Origin: Sphingomonas sp. QA11
GTDB taxonomy: Bacteria; Pseudomonadota; Alphaproteobacteria; Sphingomonadales; Sphingomonadaceae
Assembly: GCF_028473665.1 (NCBI RefSeq)
Contig: NZ_CP098774.1
Coordinates: forward strand, 806,001 to 870,000
Length of the DNA: 64,000 bases
Direction of reading: 5' to 3'
Both the position numbers and the translations under genes were made by a program. The notes under the pieces were generated by a model. It did no database searches. It saw nothing but the letters and a program-made list of their open reading frames with translations, and was not told where the DNA came from. How positions within the stretch are numbered: position 1 is the first letter of the stretch; every line of letters starts with the position of its first letter. Positions 7,745 to 16,881 of this stretch are shown here, one piece after another.

Positions 7745-10051
7745 GTGAGAAAGCGTCAGAATTGTGCGGTTGCGGCGTCGCTGATCGCGTTGTCTCCATT
7801 CGTGATCGCGCCACCCGCGCTCGCCCAGGCATCAGGCAATCCGGTTACTATTCCTGGTGAGCCCGAGGCGACGCAATCGGGATCGCCCGATGTTGCGCCT
7901 TCCGATTCTGGGGACATCATCGTCACCGCCAATAAGCGCGCTGAAAGCATTCTCAATGTGGCAGGGGCGATCAACGCGTTTCGCGGCGACGATCTGCTGA
8001 AGAACGGCCTGACGAGCATCGCCGACTTTGCCGGGCAGACGCCGGGCCTTCAGTTCAATGCCGGTTTCGGTACTGGTTCCCCCGTGATCCGCGGCATCAA
8101 TACCGGTGCCGATTTCGGCCAGTCGGTCGGTATTACCGTCGATGGCGCACCGGTCGGGCCGAGTTCGAGCTTTCAAACCGGCGGTGCCAGTTCGCTCGAT
8201 CTCGATCCTGTCGATCTTGAGCGGGTGGAAGTGCTGAAGGGGCCGCAAGGCACGGTTTATGGCGCCAACACGCTGGCCGGCCTCGTCTCGTACACATTAC
8301 GCGAACCCGATTTGCAAAAGCCGACCGTGGTTCTGCGTGGCGGCCTTAGCGGCACGGAAAATGGGGGCACCAGCCATTCGGAGCGTGCAGCCATCAGCGT
8401 GCCGATTGTCGAGGACAAGTTGGCGGTGCGCCTGTCTGGTTTCTACGATCGCCGCGCGGGATTCATCGATAACGATCTTCGCCGCGCCACGGATCAGAAC
8501 CATTGGCGCAGCTACGGCGTGCAGGGTTCGCTTGTCTTCAAGCCGGTCGACCGGCTCCGGATTTTTATCGCTGGCATCTATCAAAAGCAAAATCAATATG
8601 CGCAGGATCAGGTGGTATACACCGCAAATCGCACGCCCCGCGATGGCGACCTCGTCAATAACGACTATCTGGTGCCGAGTACCAATCGCAAGACGAAATT
8701 CATCATCGGGAAAGTGGACTATGATCTCGGCTTCGCAAATCTGACGTCCGTCACATCCTATCAGCATCTCAACGTAAACTATGCTTTCCCGCAAGAAACG
8801 GGCACGCTGAACACGATCTTCGTCAACATCCTTCCCCAGCTTGGGGGTGTCACGATTCCCGCCCCTGGGCTGCTCAGCAACGACACACTGAACGATTTCA
8901 GGAAATTCACGCAGGAAGTGCGGCTGTCCTCGGCCGGGGGCGGTCCGCTCAGCTGGCTTGCCGGTGGATATTACACGCATGAACGAAGCGAGCAGCAGCA
9001 GGCAGTAAACGCCCGGACGATCACCGGCGCACTCGTACCCATGATCAATCCGACGCTGCTCGTTAAAATCCCCACCACGCTCACCGAATATTCGGCCTTT
9101 GGCAATGTGACCTATGCCTTTTCGCCGGCGTTCGACGTCACCGGCGGCGTGCGCATCGGTCGTATCGATCAGGTAAACCGCACCCTTATCAGCGGTAGCA
9201 ATTTTGCCGCCTATCGCCTGCTTTTCGTCGTCAGCGGTCTCGGCTCTCCGCCCCCCGCTGACACGGGCCAGCAAAAGGGATCGAAGACGGTCGCGACCTA
9301 TCTTGCCACTGCGCGCTATCACTTCTCGCAAGACGGAATGCTCTTTGCGCGCTTCGCGACCGGCTTCCGTCCCGGTGGACCGAACTTTCCGGTTCCCGGA
9401 TTCGACCCTGTCTATGATCCCGACCAGACCTATAATTATGAGGTTGGGCTCAAGACGAAGTTCTGGGATGGGCGGGGTTCGTTCGATCTGACCGGTTATT
9501 ATCTGAAATGGAAGAATTTCCTGGCCTTCGCCAGCGCTGGCGGACTGAGCGGTTTTGCGAATGCCGGTGACGCCCGTGTCTATGGTTTCGAGGCGGGCGC
9601 GACCTTGCGGCCGGTTGACGGATTGAGCCTGGCGGGAACGCTGGCCTTTTCGGACAGCAAGGTCACACGCCTCAGTCCTGGAGGGGCGGGGGTTGCCCAG
9701 GTCGGCGACACGCTGCCCTATAATCCGCGATGGAGCGGTTCGGTGTCGGCGGAATACCGCGCGCCGGTGGACTCAAAATGGCAGGCGGTGGCGCGCGGTT
9801 CGGCACGCTTCGTGGGGTCACGCAACAGTTCGCCCCAATCGAGCATAGCGTTCCCCAATTATGCGCTGCCGGCCTATTCGCTGTTCGACGTTCATGCCGG
9901 ACTGGAAAGCGAGCATGTCGATATCGACCTGTTCGTCAGGAACCTGACCGACAAGCGTGCGCAACTGGCTGCCTATACGCAACTCGGCGTCAATCAGATC
10001 ACCATCCAGCAACCGCGCACGATCGGCGCGGCGGTGATTTTCAAATATTGA
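7745..10051 (+). CDS. TonB-dependent outer-membrane receptor
   Basis: 768 residues. Signal peptide ending PALAQA, then a TonB-box-like segment (GDIIVTANKRAES), plug domain with TPGLQF, SPVIRGIN and the highly conserved LERVEVLKGPQGTVYG, and a long beta-barrel ending in an aromatic residue (AAVIFKY). These receptors take up siderophores, vitamins, sugars or aromatic compounds using energy from TonB. GTG at 7745 is chosen since GGAGGG at 7734-7739 is correctly spaced from it, not from the GTG at 7739. Followed by an esterase, an amidase and an ABC exporter on the same strand, so the substrate may be an ester- or amide-containing molecule. Confidence 0.93.
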   Translation: MRKRQNCAVAASLIALSPFVIAPPALAQASGNPVTIPGEPEATQSGSPDVAPSDSGDIIVTANKRAESILNVAGAINAFRGDDLLKNGLTSIADFAGQTPGLQFNAGFGTGSPVIRGINTGADFGQSVGITVDGAPVGPSSSFQTGGASSLDLDPVDLERVEVLKGPQGTVYGANTLAGLVSYTLREPDLQKPTVVLRGGLSGTENGGTSHSERAAISVPIVEDKLAVRLSGFYDRRAGFIDNDLRRATDQNHWRSYGVQGSLVFKPVDRLRIFIAGIYQKQNQYAQDQVVYTANRTPRDGDLVNNDYLVPSTNRKTKFIIGKVDYDLGFANLTSVTSYQHLNVNYAFPQETGTLNTIFVNILPQLGGVTIPAPGLLSNDTLNDFRKFTQEVRLSSAGGGPLSWLAGGYYTHERSEQQQAVNARTITGALVPMINPTLLVKIPTTLTEYSAFGNVTYAFSPAFDVTGGVRIGRIDQVNRTLISGSNFAAYRLLFVVSGLGSPPPADTGQQKGSKTVATYLATARYHFSQDGMLFARFATGFRPGGPNFPVPGFDPVYDPDQTYNYEVGLKTKFWDGRGSFDLTGYYLKWKNFLAFASAGGLSGFANAGDARVYGFEAGATLRPVDGLSLAGTLAFSDSKVTRLSPGGAGVAQVGDTLPYNPRWSGSVSAEYRAPVDSKWQAVARGSARFVGSRNSSPQSSIAFPNYALPAYSLFDVHAGLESEHVDIDLFVRNLTDKRAQLAAYTQLGVNQITIQQPRTIGAAVIFKY

Positions 10052-10154
10052 TGGAAGATGCGCGCCACGATGTGCACGTCCACGGCGTGGTGCGTGCCGA
10101 TACAAGCGATCCGTGTTCGCCAGGCGGGCCTGACGTGTAAAGGAGGATGATAGC

Positions 10155-11033
10155 ATGACCATTGCCGCGATGCTTGCCATTCCCGGAGTCGAGACTTTCG
10201 TCAGCAGGCCTGAGGGTCTCGGCACCAGCTTGCGCATCTCCATCGCGCGGCCGTCATCTGACGCAACCGGAAAGCCGCCCGGTGCGTCGTCGGTAATCTA
10301 TGTGACGGACGCCGATTATTGCTTCGGGACAGTCGTCGAAGCTGCGCGAATGGGCCACTATGCTGGCGAGGTCGCGCCGGCGATAGTTATCGGCATCGGC
10401 TATGCCGAGGAAACCGGCGACTATGCGTTCGTCGGTCGGCGGCGCGGCCTTGATTTCTACGGCGGGCCCCGGCGTTCGTTGGAGATGCCGGGTTTCGGCA
10501 CGCTTGAACTCGGTGGCGGCGAGACTTTCCTGAAGGCGTTGATCGAAACGGTCGTACCCGAAGTGGAACGTCGCCTGCCCGAGACCGCGGGCGTGCGGCG
10601 CACGCTCTTCGGGGTTTCGGCTGGCGGCCATTTCGCAGCTTTCGCCCTGATGCATCGTCCCGACGTGTTTGGAGGCTATGCGATGATGAGCCCTGCACTG
10701 GTCGACTTTCCGCCCGTGCCAGGTGAGCAACAAATGGTCGATGCGGTGCGCGCATTGCCGGTCGGCGCGATTCCGTCCGGAACGGCGGTATTCCTGTCGG
10801 CAGGGGCCAGGGAGGAGGAACCGGGCGAAGCACTCGCTGCCGCTTCCATCATCAGCAATGCCTATCGTATGCGGGCTGCCCTTGCCGCGCATGGCGTGTC
10901 GACTGAACTGACCGTTTTTGCAGGCGAGACTCACACTTCCGTGCTCGGGGCGGCGGTCTCGCGGGCACTGCGCTTCCTGGTGCCATCGCAGGGCGCGCCG
11001 TCATGGCAAACCTCCCTGTCCGGGGAAAGCTGA
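10155..11033 (+). CDS. Alpha/beta-hydrolase esterase (esterase D / IroE-like)
   Basis: 292 residues, alpha/beta-hydrolase fold of the putative-esterase (esterase D) group. Nucleophile elbow GVSAGGHF (Ser about residue 156), IGIGYAEE earlier, and a C-terminal histidine in AGETHTSV that fits the catalytic His. Relatives hydrolyse siderophores such as enterobactin-type trilactones, or other esters. No clear export signal. AGGAGG 8 bases upstream makes the start secure. Its place directly after a TonB receptor suggests that it acts on the imported compound; the substrate is unknown. Confidence 0.82.
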   Translation: MTIAAMLAIPGVETFVSRPEGLGTSLRISIARPSSDATGKPPGASSVIYVTDADYCFGTVVEAARMGHYAGEVAPAIVIGIGYAEETGDYAFVGRRRGLDFYGGPRRSLEMPGFGTLELGGGETFLKALIETVVPEVERRLPETAGVRRTLFGVSAGGHFAAFALMHRPDVFGGYAMMSPALVDFPPVPGEQQMVDAVRALPVGAIPSGTAVFLSAGAREEEPGEALAAASIISNAYRMRAALAAHGVSTELTVFAGETHTSVLGAAVSRALRFLVPSQGAPSWQTSLSGES

Positions 11034-11188
11034 GCAAGAGATCCGCGCGGAGGGATTTGTCAGCCGCGCTCGATCTTTGATTCCGGCCTGCGAGGGGAGG
11101 GCGGGCTGGCATCCCCCTCCGGCGCCAATGACGTTCGGCGCGGCCGCTCGCCCCTCGGGGCATCCATTCTCAGCTTTCGGAAAAAATC

Positions 11189-12610
11189 ATGACAACGACT
11201 CTCATGACAGATGGCTGGACATCCGACATCACGGATATGCGCAAGGCGCTCGACGCGGGCCGCACTACGCCGGCCGCTCTTGTGGACCGTGCTATCGAAC
11301 GCGCGGAAGCGGCCAATTCCAGGCTCAACTTCATCGCATGGCCAGCATTCGAGCGAGCGCGCGACCAGGCGCAAGAACCGCGTTCGGGCCCGCTCGCCGG
11401 CATCCCGACGATGATCAAGGATATGATCGCCGAAAAGGGACTCCCCTCCAGCTATGGAGCGGTGGCGCTCCGCCATCATGTCGCGTCGGAAGATGCTGCC
11501 TATACTCGTGCGATCGCCAGGGCGGGCCTGATCTCGATCGCCCGTTCGTCAATGCCCGAGCTTGGGCTGAATGTCGTCACTGAATCGCCCCTGGTCGGCA
11601 TCACCCGCAATCCGTGGAGCCTCGATCACGCACCGGGCGGCTCGTCGGGTGGCGGATCCGCGGCGGTAGCCGCGGGCGTTGTGCCCGTTGCGCACGCCAG
11701 CGATGGCCTGGGCTCGATCCGTCATGGCGCGGCGCCATGCGGATTGGTTGGCCTGAAGCCATCGCGCGGCCGCAATTCGGGCGACGAGGCCATGCGGGCG
11801 ATGACGGATCTGGGGGTGAATGGCTGTGTCAGCAGAACAGTCCGCGACACCGCCGCCTGGCTGGAAGCAACCCAGTCGCGGGATCATGGCGCTGCCTTTG
11901 CCCCCCTTCCGCTGGTCACCGCGCCAATCGATCGCGCGCTTCGTATCCGCGCCTACAGCACGGTCATGCGTACCGGGGAGGCGCCTGACACGGGTGTCCA
12001 GCGTGTATTCTGGCGCGCCGTGGATATCCTTGGAAAGCTGGGTCACCGCGTCGGCGATGGCGAACTGCCTTTCAATGGTCGCGATGCTACGCGGGCGCTC
12101 AATGATTTTATCGAGGGTAATTTCGTTCGCCAGGTGGGAGCCCTGTCGAATCTGATCGGAATTCCGATCGTACCGGAAGATCTGGAATATCGCTCGGCTA
12201 CGCTGATCGCTGCGGGAAGGCAGATCGATGACGAACGGTTCGCCGCCGCTTTGCGCCGGATGGAGGCGATGGTTGCGGCCTATCTCGACCGGTTCAGCGA
12301 ATTCGATATCTGGATGACGCCGACCTTCAGCACCGAAGTCGTCCGCGTCGGGGTCTTCGGTCCCGAGATCGCGTGGCTCGACCAGCGCGATCATCTTGTC
12401 GACTATGCCGGCTATTGCTGGATCGACAATTTCGCCGGCACGCCTTCCATCAGCCTTCCCATGGGTTTCAGCGACAATGGCCTGCCAGTCGGCATCCAGT
12501 TCGCCACGCGCCCCGGTGGCGAGGCCGTTCTGCTCGCGCTCGCCTACCAACTCGAAGCCGCTGTGGAATGGTGGCGGCACAAGCCCCCGATCTGGGCCGG
12601 CGACGACTGA
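11189..12610 (+). CDS. Amidase signature family hydrolase
   Basis: 473 residues. Ser-cisSer-Lys amidase: Lys77 in PTMIKDM, the serine loop GSSGGG (151-156) and the nucleophile in DGLGSIR (Ser176), with CGLVGLKPS after it. The usual DGGGS is DGLGS here. Cleaves amide bonds in the cytoplasm; candidates are small amides or a degradation intermediate of the compound handled by the neighbouring receptor and esterase. The ATG at 11189 has only a weak ribosome binding site; an ATG 15 bases downstream is also possible. Confidence 0.9.
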   Translation: MTTTLMTDGWTSDITDMRKALDAGRTTPAALVDRAIERAEAANSRLNFIAWPAFERARDQAQEPRSGPLAGIPTMIKDMIAEKGLPSSYGAVALRHHVASEDAAYTRAIARAGLISIARSSMPELGLNVVTESPLVGITRNPWSLDHAPGGSSGGGSAAVAAGVVPVAHASDGLGSIRHGAAPCGLVGLKPSRGRNSGDEAMRAMTDLGVNGCVSRTVRDTAAWLEATQSRDHGAAFAPLPLVTAPIDRALRIRAYSTVMRTGEAPDTGVQRVFWRAVDILGKLGHRVGDGELPFNGRDATRALNDFIEGNFVRQVGALSNLIGIPIVPEDLEYRSATLIAAGRQIDDERFAAALRRMEAMVAAYLDRFSEFDIWMTPTFSTEVVRVGVFGPEIAWLDQRDHLVDYAGYCWIDNFAGTPSISLPMGFSDNGLPVGIQFATRPGGEAVLLALAYQLEAAVEWWRHKPPIWAGDD

Positions 12611-13041
12611 GACTTGCCGACGACGCTCGGCATGTCGCGTCACGGACGTATCTGCCACATGGCAGACAGCATGTTTGATCGATCGGTCGTCATCGCCGGT
12701 GATGGATCGCCATGGATTGATGCGCGGTTTGCCCTGCCGGTATGGCAGCCAGCCCGCTTCCTCGATCGCAGCTTTTCCCCGAGGGCGCCTGGCCTGACGA
12801 ACCACGGTCGTGCGCGACCGGTTGCCTGATCGCGTCTTCGCTGATAGGGAAACACCGTCTTCACACGAGCGGAAGGAGGAGCACTGATGACATCATCGAC
12901 CATTCAGCGCTGCCTCTGGGGGCATCCGGACTTTGGCTGACCAGGCCATCAGGTTCTGAGATCACCCTGATCCCGGCGCTTCGCCTGGATCCTTCCTGAC
13001 AGACTCGAAGTGGAGACGGCGCATAGGCGCCGGTTCAAGAC
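12611..13041. other. Intergenic region before the ABC exporter
   Basis: About 430 bases. The only feature that stands out is a 17-codon frame at 12887-12940 with a strong Shine-Dalgarno sequence (entered separately). A 56-codon frame from 12661 lacks a ribosome binding site and any similarity I recognise. Confidence 0.4.
12887..12940 (+). CDS. Possible 17-residue leader or small peptide
   Basis: ATG preceded by a near-consensus AAGGAGGAG with about 5 bases spacing; encodes MTSSTIQRCLWGHPDFG and stops. It lies about 100 bases before the ABC exporter gene. The strong ribosome binding site is unusual for random sequence, but the peptide has no recognisable family; it could be an attenuator-type leader, a small exported peptide, or the remains of a longer gene. 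Confidence 0.25.
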   Translation: MTSSTIQRCLWGHPDFG

Positions 13042-14835
13042 ATGACCGAACAATCCAGGGCACGGCCTGATTCCGTGCGCATCGTTCTGGCTTTTGCCGT
13101 GCGGCATTGGGCGCACCAGAAAACCCGGATCGCCCTCCTGTCCTTCTTCGTATGTGCCGGCATCGGGCTTGAAGTGCTCGTGCCGCTGGTTGCCGGCCGA
13201 CTCGTCGACGCGCTTGGTGCGGGTGACAGGTCCGGGGTGCCGATGATCTTCGCCGTGATGGTCGCGCTGGGTCTCGGCACGGTCGTGGCGCGCCATGTGT
13301 CGATCATGCTGATCGTGCCCTTTTCGCTGCGGATGATGAGCGACGTCGCCGAACAGGCGTTCCACCGGGTCCAGCGTTTCTCCACCGACTGGCACGCGAA
13401 CAGTTTCTCCGGCTCGGTCGTCCGGAAGATCACGCGCGGCATGTGGGCGATCGACATGCTCAACGACGTGCTGTTCCTTCACCTCCTCGGCTCGCTCGTC
13501 ATGCTGGCTGGTACGATGCTTCTGCTCGGGGTGCACTGGCCTCTGGTGGGCCTCATCATGGGTATCGGTGCCTGCGCCTATGTGGCGCTGACCATCCTCC
13601 TCGCGACTCGCTGGGTCGCGCCGGCGTCGACCTTGTCCAACGCCTGGGACACGCGCATGGGCGGGCTGTTGTCCGATGCGATCGGCTGCAACATGGTGGT
13701 CAAGGCGTTCGGCGCGGAAGAACGCGAGGAAACGCGCTTTGCCCGCCTCGTCGACAAATGGCGCCTGCGCACTCGCCGGACCTGGCTGCGCAGTACGTGG
13801 TCCGGCACGATGCAGTTGACCGTGCTGTGGGTGCTGCGCACCGTCGTTGTCGGGGCCGCGTTGTGGCTCTGGTGGGGCGGCCATGCGACACCGGGTGACA
13901 TCACTTATGTGCTGACCAGCTATTTCGTCCTGCATGGGCACCTGGCTGATATCGGCTACCATGTCCATCATCTGCAGCGCTCCGTGAACGAGATGGAGGA
14001 ACTGGTGGAGATCCACGGCCAGCCGCTCGGGATCGAGGATCGTGCCGATGCCGGCCCGATCGCGATCACGGCAGGAGAGGTGCGTTTCGACGCGGTCACT
14101 TTCCATTATGGCCAACACGCGACGCCGCTCTACGACGATCTGTCGGTGACTATCCGCGGCGGTGAACGCGTCGGCCTGGTCGGTCATTCTGGTTCGGGAA
14201 AGACCAGCTTCATCAAGCTGATCCAGCGGCTCTACGATGTCAGTGGCGGCCGGGTGACGATCGACGGGCAGGACGTGTCCCACGCCACGCAGCAATCGCT
14301 GCGCGCGCAGATCGCGATCGTGCAGCAGGAACCGATCCTGTTCCACCGGAGCCTCGCCGACAATATCGCCTATGCCCGGCCCGGCGCATCGCAGGCCGAG
14401 ATCGAACGGGCTGCCCGCCTGGCCAATGCGCATGACTTCATCGCGCGTCTCCCGCGCGGCTATGCCACGCTGGTCGGTGAGCGCGGTGTGAAGCTGTCGG
14501 GTGGCGAACGCCAGCGGGTCGCACTCGCGCGGGCGTTCCTCGCCGATGCCCCGATCCTGATCCTCGATGAAGCGACATCGAGCCTCGATTCCGAATCCGA
14601 AGCGCTGATTCAGCAGGCCATGGATCGACTCATGCAGGGCCGCACGGCCATCGTGATCGCGCACCGGCTGTCCACCGTTCGCACGCTCGATCGCATCCTG
14701 GTGTTCGATCAGGGCCGTATCGTCGAGGACGGAGATCACGCGACGTTGCTTGCCAATGTCGAGGGTCAGTATCGTCGCTTGTTCGATCGCCAGTCAGGTG
14801 CTGTGCGCGATGAGCCGGAATTCATCGATGCATGA
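13042..14835 (+). CDS. ABC exporter, fused permease and ATPase
   Basis: 597 residues, a half-transporter. The N-terminal membrane domain has about six helices (20-300). The ATPase domain has Walker A GHSGSGKTS, the Q-loop region IAIVQQEPILF, signature LSGGERQRVALARAF, Walker B ILILDEATSSLDSES and the H-loop VIAHRLSTVRTLD. It probably works as a homodimer exporting a lipid, peptide or drug-like substrate from the cytoplasm. It follows the TonB receptor, esterase and amidase genes on the same strand but after a 430-base gap, so shared transcription is uncertain. A hairpin terminator follows at 14885. Confidence 0.92.
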   Translation: MTEQSRARPDSVRIVLAFAVRHWAHQKTRIALLSFFVCAGIGLEVLVPLVAGRLVDALGAGDRSGVPMIFAVMVALGLGTVVARHVSIMLIVPFSLRMMSDVAEQAFHRVQRFSTDWHANSFSGSVVRKITRGMWAIDMLNDVLFLHLLGSLVMLAGTMLLLGVHWPLVGLIMGIGACAYVALTILLATRWVAPASTLSNAWDTRMGGLLSDAIGCNMVVKAFGAEEREETRFARLVDKWRLRTRRTWLRSTWSGTMQLTVLWVLRTVVVGAALWLWWGGHATPGDITYVLTSYFVLHGHLADIGYHVHHLQRSVNEMEELVEIHGQPLGIEDRADAGPIAITAGEVRFDAVTFHYGQHATPLYDDLSVTIRGGERVGLVGHSGSGKTSFIKLIQRLYDVSGGRVTIDGQDVSHATQQSLRAQIAIVQQEPILFHRSLADNIAYARPGASQAEIERAARLANAHDFIARLPRGYATLVGERGVKLSGGERQRVALARAFLADAPILILDEATSSLDSESEALIQQAMDRLMQGRTAIVIAHRLSTVRTLDRILVFDQGRIVEDGDHATLLANVEGQYRRLFDRQSGAVRDEPEFIDA

Positions 14836-14884
14836 TCGGGGATGGGCAGCATGCTGCTGCCTCCCTGGGCCCCGATAAAGGGGC

Positions 14885-14908
14885 GGCCCGGCACGCTGGT
14901 GCCGGGCC
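14885..14908 (+). terminator. Hairpin after the ABC exporter gene
   Basis: Perfect 10-base stem (GGCCCGGCAC / GTGCCGGGCC) with a 4-base loop, about 50 bases past the stop. Followed by a short GTAGTTT, so a weak T-tract; best read as an intrinsic terminator for the upstream gene. Confidence 0.6.
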
Positions 14909-15052
14909 GTAGTTTGACGTTCTGCTAGGGAGCATCAACGCTGATCCCTTTTAATTCCTATCTTATGAATAGGAAATAGAGGTCTGCTTTGCCGTGCGAT
15001 AGTCCGCCTTGGCCATACGACGAAATTCCGAAGGTCCGGACGCAAACGAAAA

Positions 15053-15082
15053 GGGCCGCGCGACCATCCGGTCGCGCGGCCC
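15053..15082 (-). terminator. Intrinsic terminator of the small lipoprotein gene
   Basis: Perfect 13-base stem (GGGCCGCGCGACC and its complement) with a 4-base loop. On the minus strand it is followed by TTTTCGTTT. It lies about 40 bases beyond the stop of the gene at 15121. Confidence 0.85.
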
Positions 15083-15120
15083 CGTTTCCGACGCTGCTTG
15101 GGTAACGTCGAATGTCAGGC

Positions 15121-15354
15121 TTACTTGGCCGTGACGTTCCCGGCGCTGTCCAGGGCGGTTGCGTTGTCCACCACGGTCGCGTTGTCGGTCACGTTCAGCG
15201 ACGCTGCGTCGGCCGAGTTGACGTCCAGCGTGTCTTCGCTGTTCAGGGTGATCTCGCTCACGTTCGCGGTGTTGTCGACAGGCGCCGACTTGTCGCAGGC
15301 GGCGAGGCCGAGCGTAGCGACGGCGACGAGCGGAAGGATAACGAACTTCTTCAT
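15121..15354 (-). CDS. Small Asp/Asn-rich lipoprotein
   Basis: 77 residues. The signal peptide MKKFVILPLVAVATLGLAAC ends in a lipobox (LAAC), so Cys20 should be lipidated. The mature part is short, acidic and repetitive, with recurring DNTAN, DNATV, DNATA units and almost no hydrophobic core, hence probably disordered and periplasmic. GGAG about 9 bases upstream and a strong terminator downstream make it a monocistronic gene. Similar small lipoproteins are common in sphingomonads; function unknown. Confidence 0.8.
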   Translation of the reverse strand: MKKFVILPLVAVATLGLAACDKSAPVDNTANVSEITLNSEDTLDVNSADAASLNVTDNATVVDNATALDSAGNVTAK

Positions 15355-15559
15355 GGACGGTTTCTCCGTGGTTGCTCAGGGCGTGGCGCGAAGGCGTCTG
15401 TTCGCCGCCGCGTTCCACCCTGTTTCGTGTCCGCAGCCTCCATGGATCAATTCCCATGCGTTTAATAGGAAAAAATGCGATGGCCCGGTACTGAAACCCG
15501 CCATGTGGATACTGGCCGTATCTCAATGACCCGGATCGTTCCTTTCCCGGGCAGGATCG

Positions 15560-16486
15560 CTAGCCGAACGCCCAGCGCAACGTCCGGGCGATGCCGGAAG
15601 TCCCTGCACGCACCAGTGGACGTGTCAGGCGTGGCGCCGGAAGGCCGTGCATCCGTCGTGCCCAGTCGGGCAACAGGTCGACCGCCGCCTGGAAGGTGAT
15701 CGCCTGTACCGGGGTGGCGGACAGGTTCCGCGGTTGTTGTCTCAGGACAAGCGCGGCGACCTCCCGTGTTCTTGCGTCGACGGCCAGTTCGGGGCGCATC
15801 GTCGCGATCAGCGCCTCCGCCTCGGCGCGGCTGCATGGCACCGGATTGGCACCCAGTGCTTCGGGAATCCGGGCGAAGTCGGCGAAATACCGATCCTGGT
15901 CCGCGGGCGTCATGCTAGGTTCGCCATAGCGGATCCAGGCATCGAGAAAACTCATGGCTTCCGTCACATGCACCCAGGCGAGCAGTCGCGGGTCGCCCGC
16001 ACGATAGGGCGTACCGTCGGGCAGCGTGCCATCGATCCGGTCATGGATATCGTGCACGCGGGCGATGACCTTTTCCGCCTCGCCTCGTGCGCCAAAGGTA
16101 GTCGTCGCGATGAACCGGGCCGTCCGCCGCAGCCGCCCGAGCATGTCGGTACGGAAGTTCGAATGATCCCACACGCCCGCCAGCACCGCCGGGTGCAGCA
16201 TCTGCAGCAGCAGCGCGGCCACGCCGCCCACCATCATGGTGGTGACGTCGCCATGGACGCGCCATATGACCGATCCCGGTTCGAACAGCGCATCGTCGCT
16301 GCGCATCACCGGGCGCTCGCCCTTCGCCGTATCGTTGAACACGGCGCGCACCTGCCGGACGATCCCGCGCCGCACGCCTTTCGCAAGCGAGTCGCCGATC
16401 AACGCGGGGATCGGAACAGGCCTGGATGGCATTCCCGTCGTCCAGTTTTCATCGCTGGCTTCGCTGGACGAGGAATCCGCGTCCAT
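15560..16486 (-). CDS. Oxygenase MpaB-family protein (DUF2236)
   Basis: 308 residues. The family pattern is readable: GSVIWRVHGDVTTMMVGGVAALLLQMLHPAVLAGV, with later histidines in AWVHVTEAMSF that are thought to bind haem in this family (latex-clearing protein and MpaB relatives). Also YFADFARIPEALG. Probably a cytoplasmic oxygenase with an unknown substrate. ATG at 16486 gives a low-complexity acidic N-terminus; ATG at 16432 (MPSRPVP) is a plausible alternative. Confidence 0.85.
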   Translation of the reverse strand: MDADSSSSEASDENWTTGMPSRPVPIPALIGDSLAKGVRRGIVRQVRAVFNDTAKGERPVMRSDDALFEPGSVIWRVHGDVTTMMVGGVAALLLQMLHPAVLAGVWDHSNFRTDMLGRLRRTARFIATTTFGARGEAEKVIARVHDIHDRIDGTLPDGTPYRAGDPRLLAWVHVTEAMSFLDAWIRYGEPSMTPADQDRYFADFARIPEALGANPVPCSRAEAEALIATMRPELAVDARTREVAALVLRQQPRNLSATPVQAITFQAAVDLLPDWARRMHGLPAPRLTRPLVRAGTSGIARTLRWAFG

Positions 16487-16695
16487 CGCGCCACCTGCGG
16501 CAGCAGGATCGCCATGAGCGACAGCGGGATCAGGCTTTCGAATAAGCTCACCGCGTGATCTTACGCTTGCGGGATGCCATCGTCCAACCTTGCGACGCGA
16601 TCCCTGTGGCTCGCGCGATTCTGTCCCGGTATCGGACTCGCGTTAACCGAATTCGGTGCTGGTTCGAATCGTAAACGCGGCGTTAACTGTTGCCC

Positions 16696-16869
16696 ATGGC
16701 ACAGCATCTCGCCCTTCCGGCTCCCGTCGCCCGTCATCCGTTCCGCCAGCAGCTTGCCCAGGGACAGCCCCGGAAGCCGGCGCGGCCGCACAATGACGAT
16801 CAGGATCTGAGGCTGTTCGCCCTGAGCTTCACTGCCTTCTTCATCTGCATCTACACCTTCATTTTCTGA
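16696..16869 (+). CDS. 57-residue single-pass membrane peptide
   Basis: MAQHLALPAPVARHP at the N-terminus, a basic, proline-rich middle, then DDQDLRLFALSFTAFF and ICIYTFIF at the very C-terminus: a hydrophobic, aromatic-rich segment of about 18 residues that fits a C-terminal (tail) membrane anchor. Codon use is that of the neighbours and the frame ends in TGA just 12 bases before the stop of the convergent transporter gene. I believe it to be a real small gene of the type common in sphingomonads; function unknown. Confidence 0.65.
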   Translation: MAQHLALPAPVARHPFRQQLAQGQPRKPARPHNDDQDLRLFALSFTAFFICIYTFIF

Positions 16870-16881
16870 AGGCGCGGCGCC

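Noticed and set aside
12661..12831. 56-codon frame starting MADSMFDRSVV after the amidase
   Set aside because: Codon use is acceptable but there is no ribosome binding site and no recognisable family; kept only as a possible remnant.
12949..14739. 596-codon minus-strand frame opposite the ABC exporter
   Set aside because: The exporter carries all ATPase motifs; the antisense product is His/Asp/Arg-rich without domains.
16640..16690. GGTTCGAATC sequence suggesting a tRNA T-arm
   Set aside because: No acceptor stem, D-arm or anticodon arm can be folded around it.
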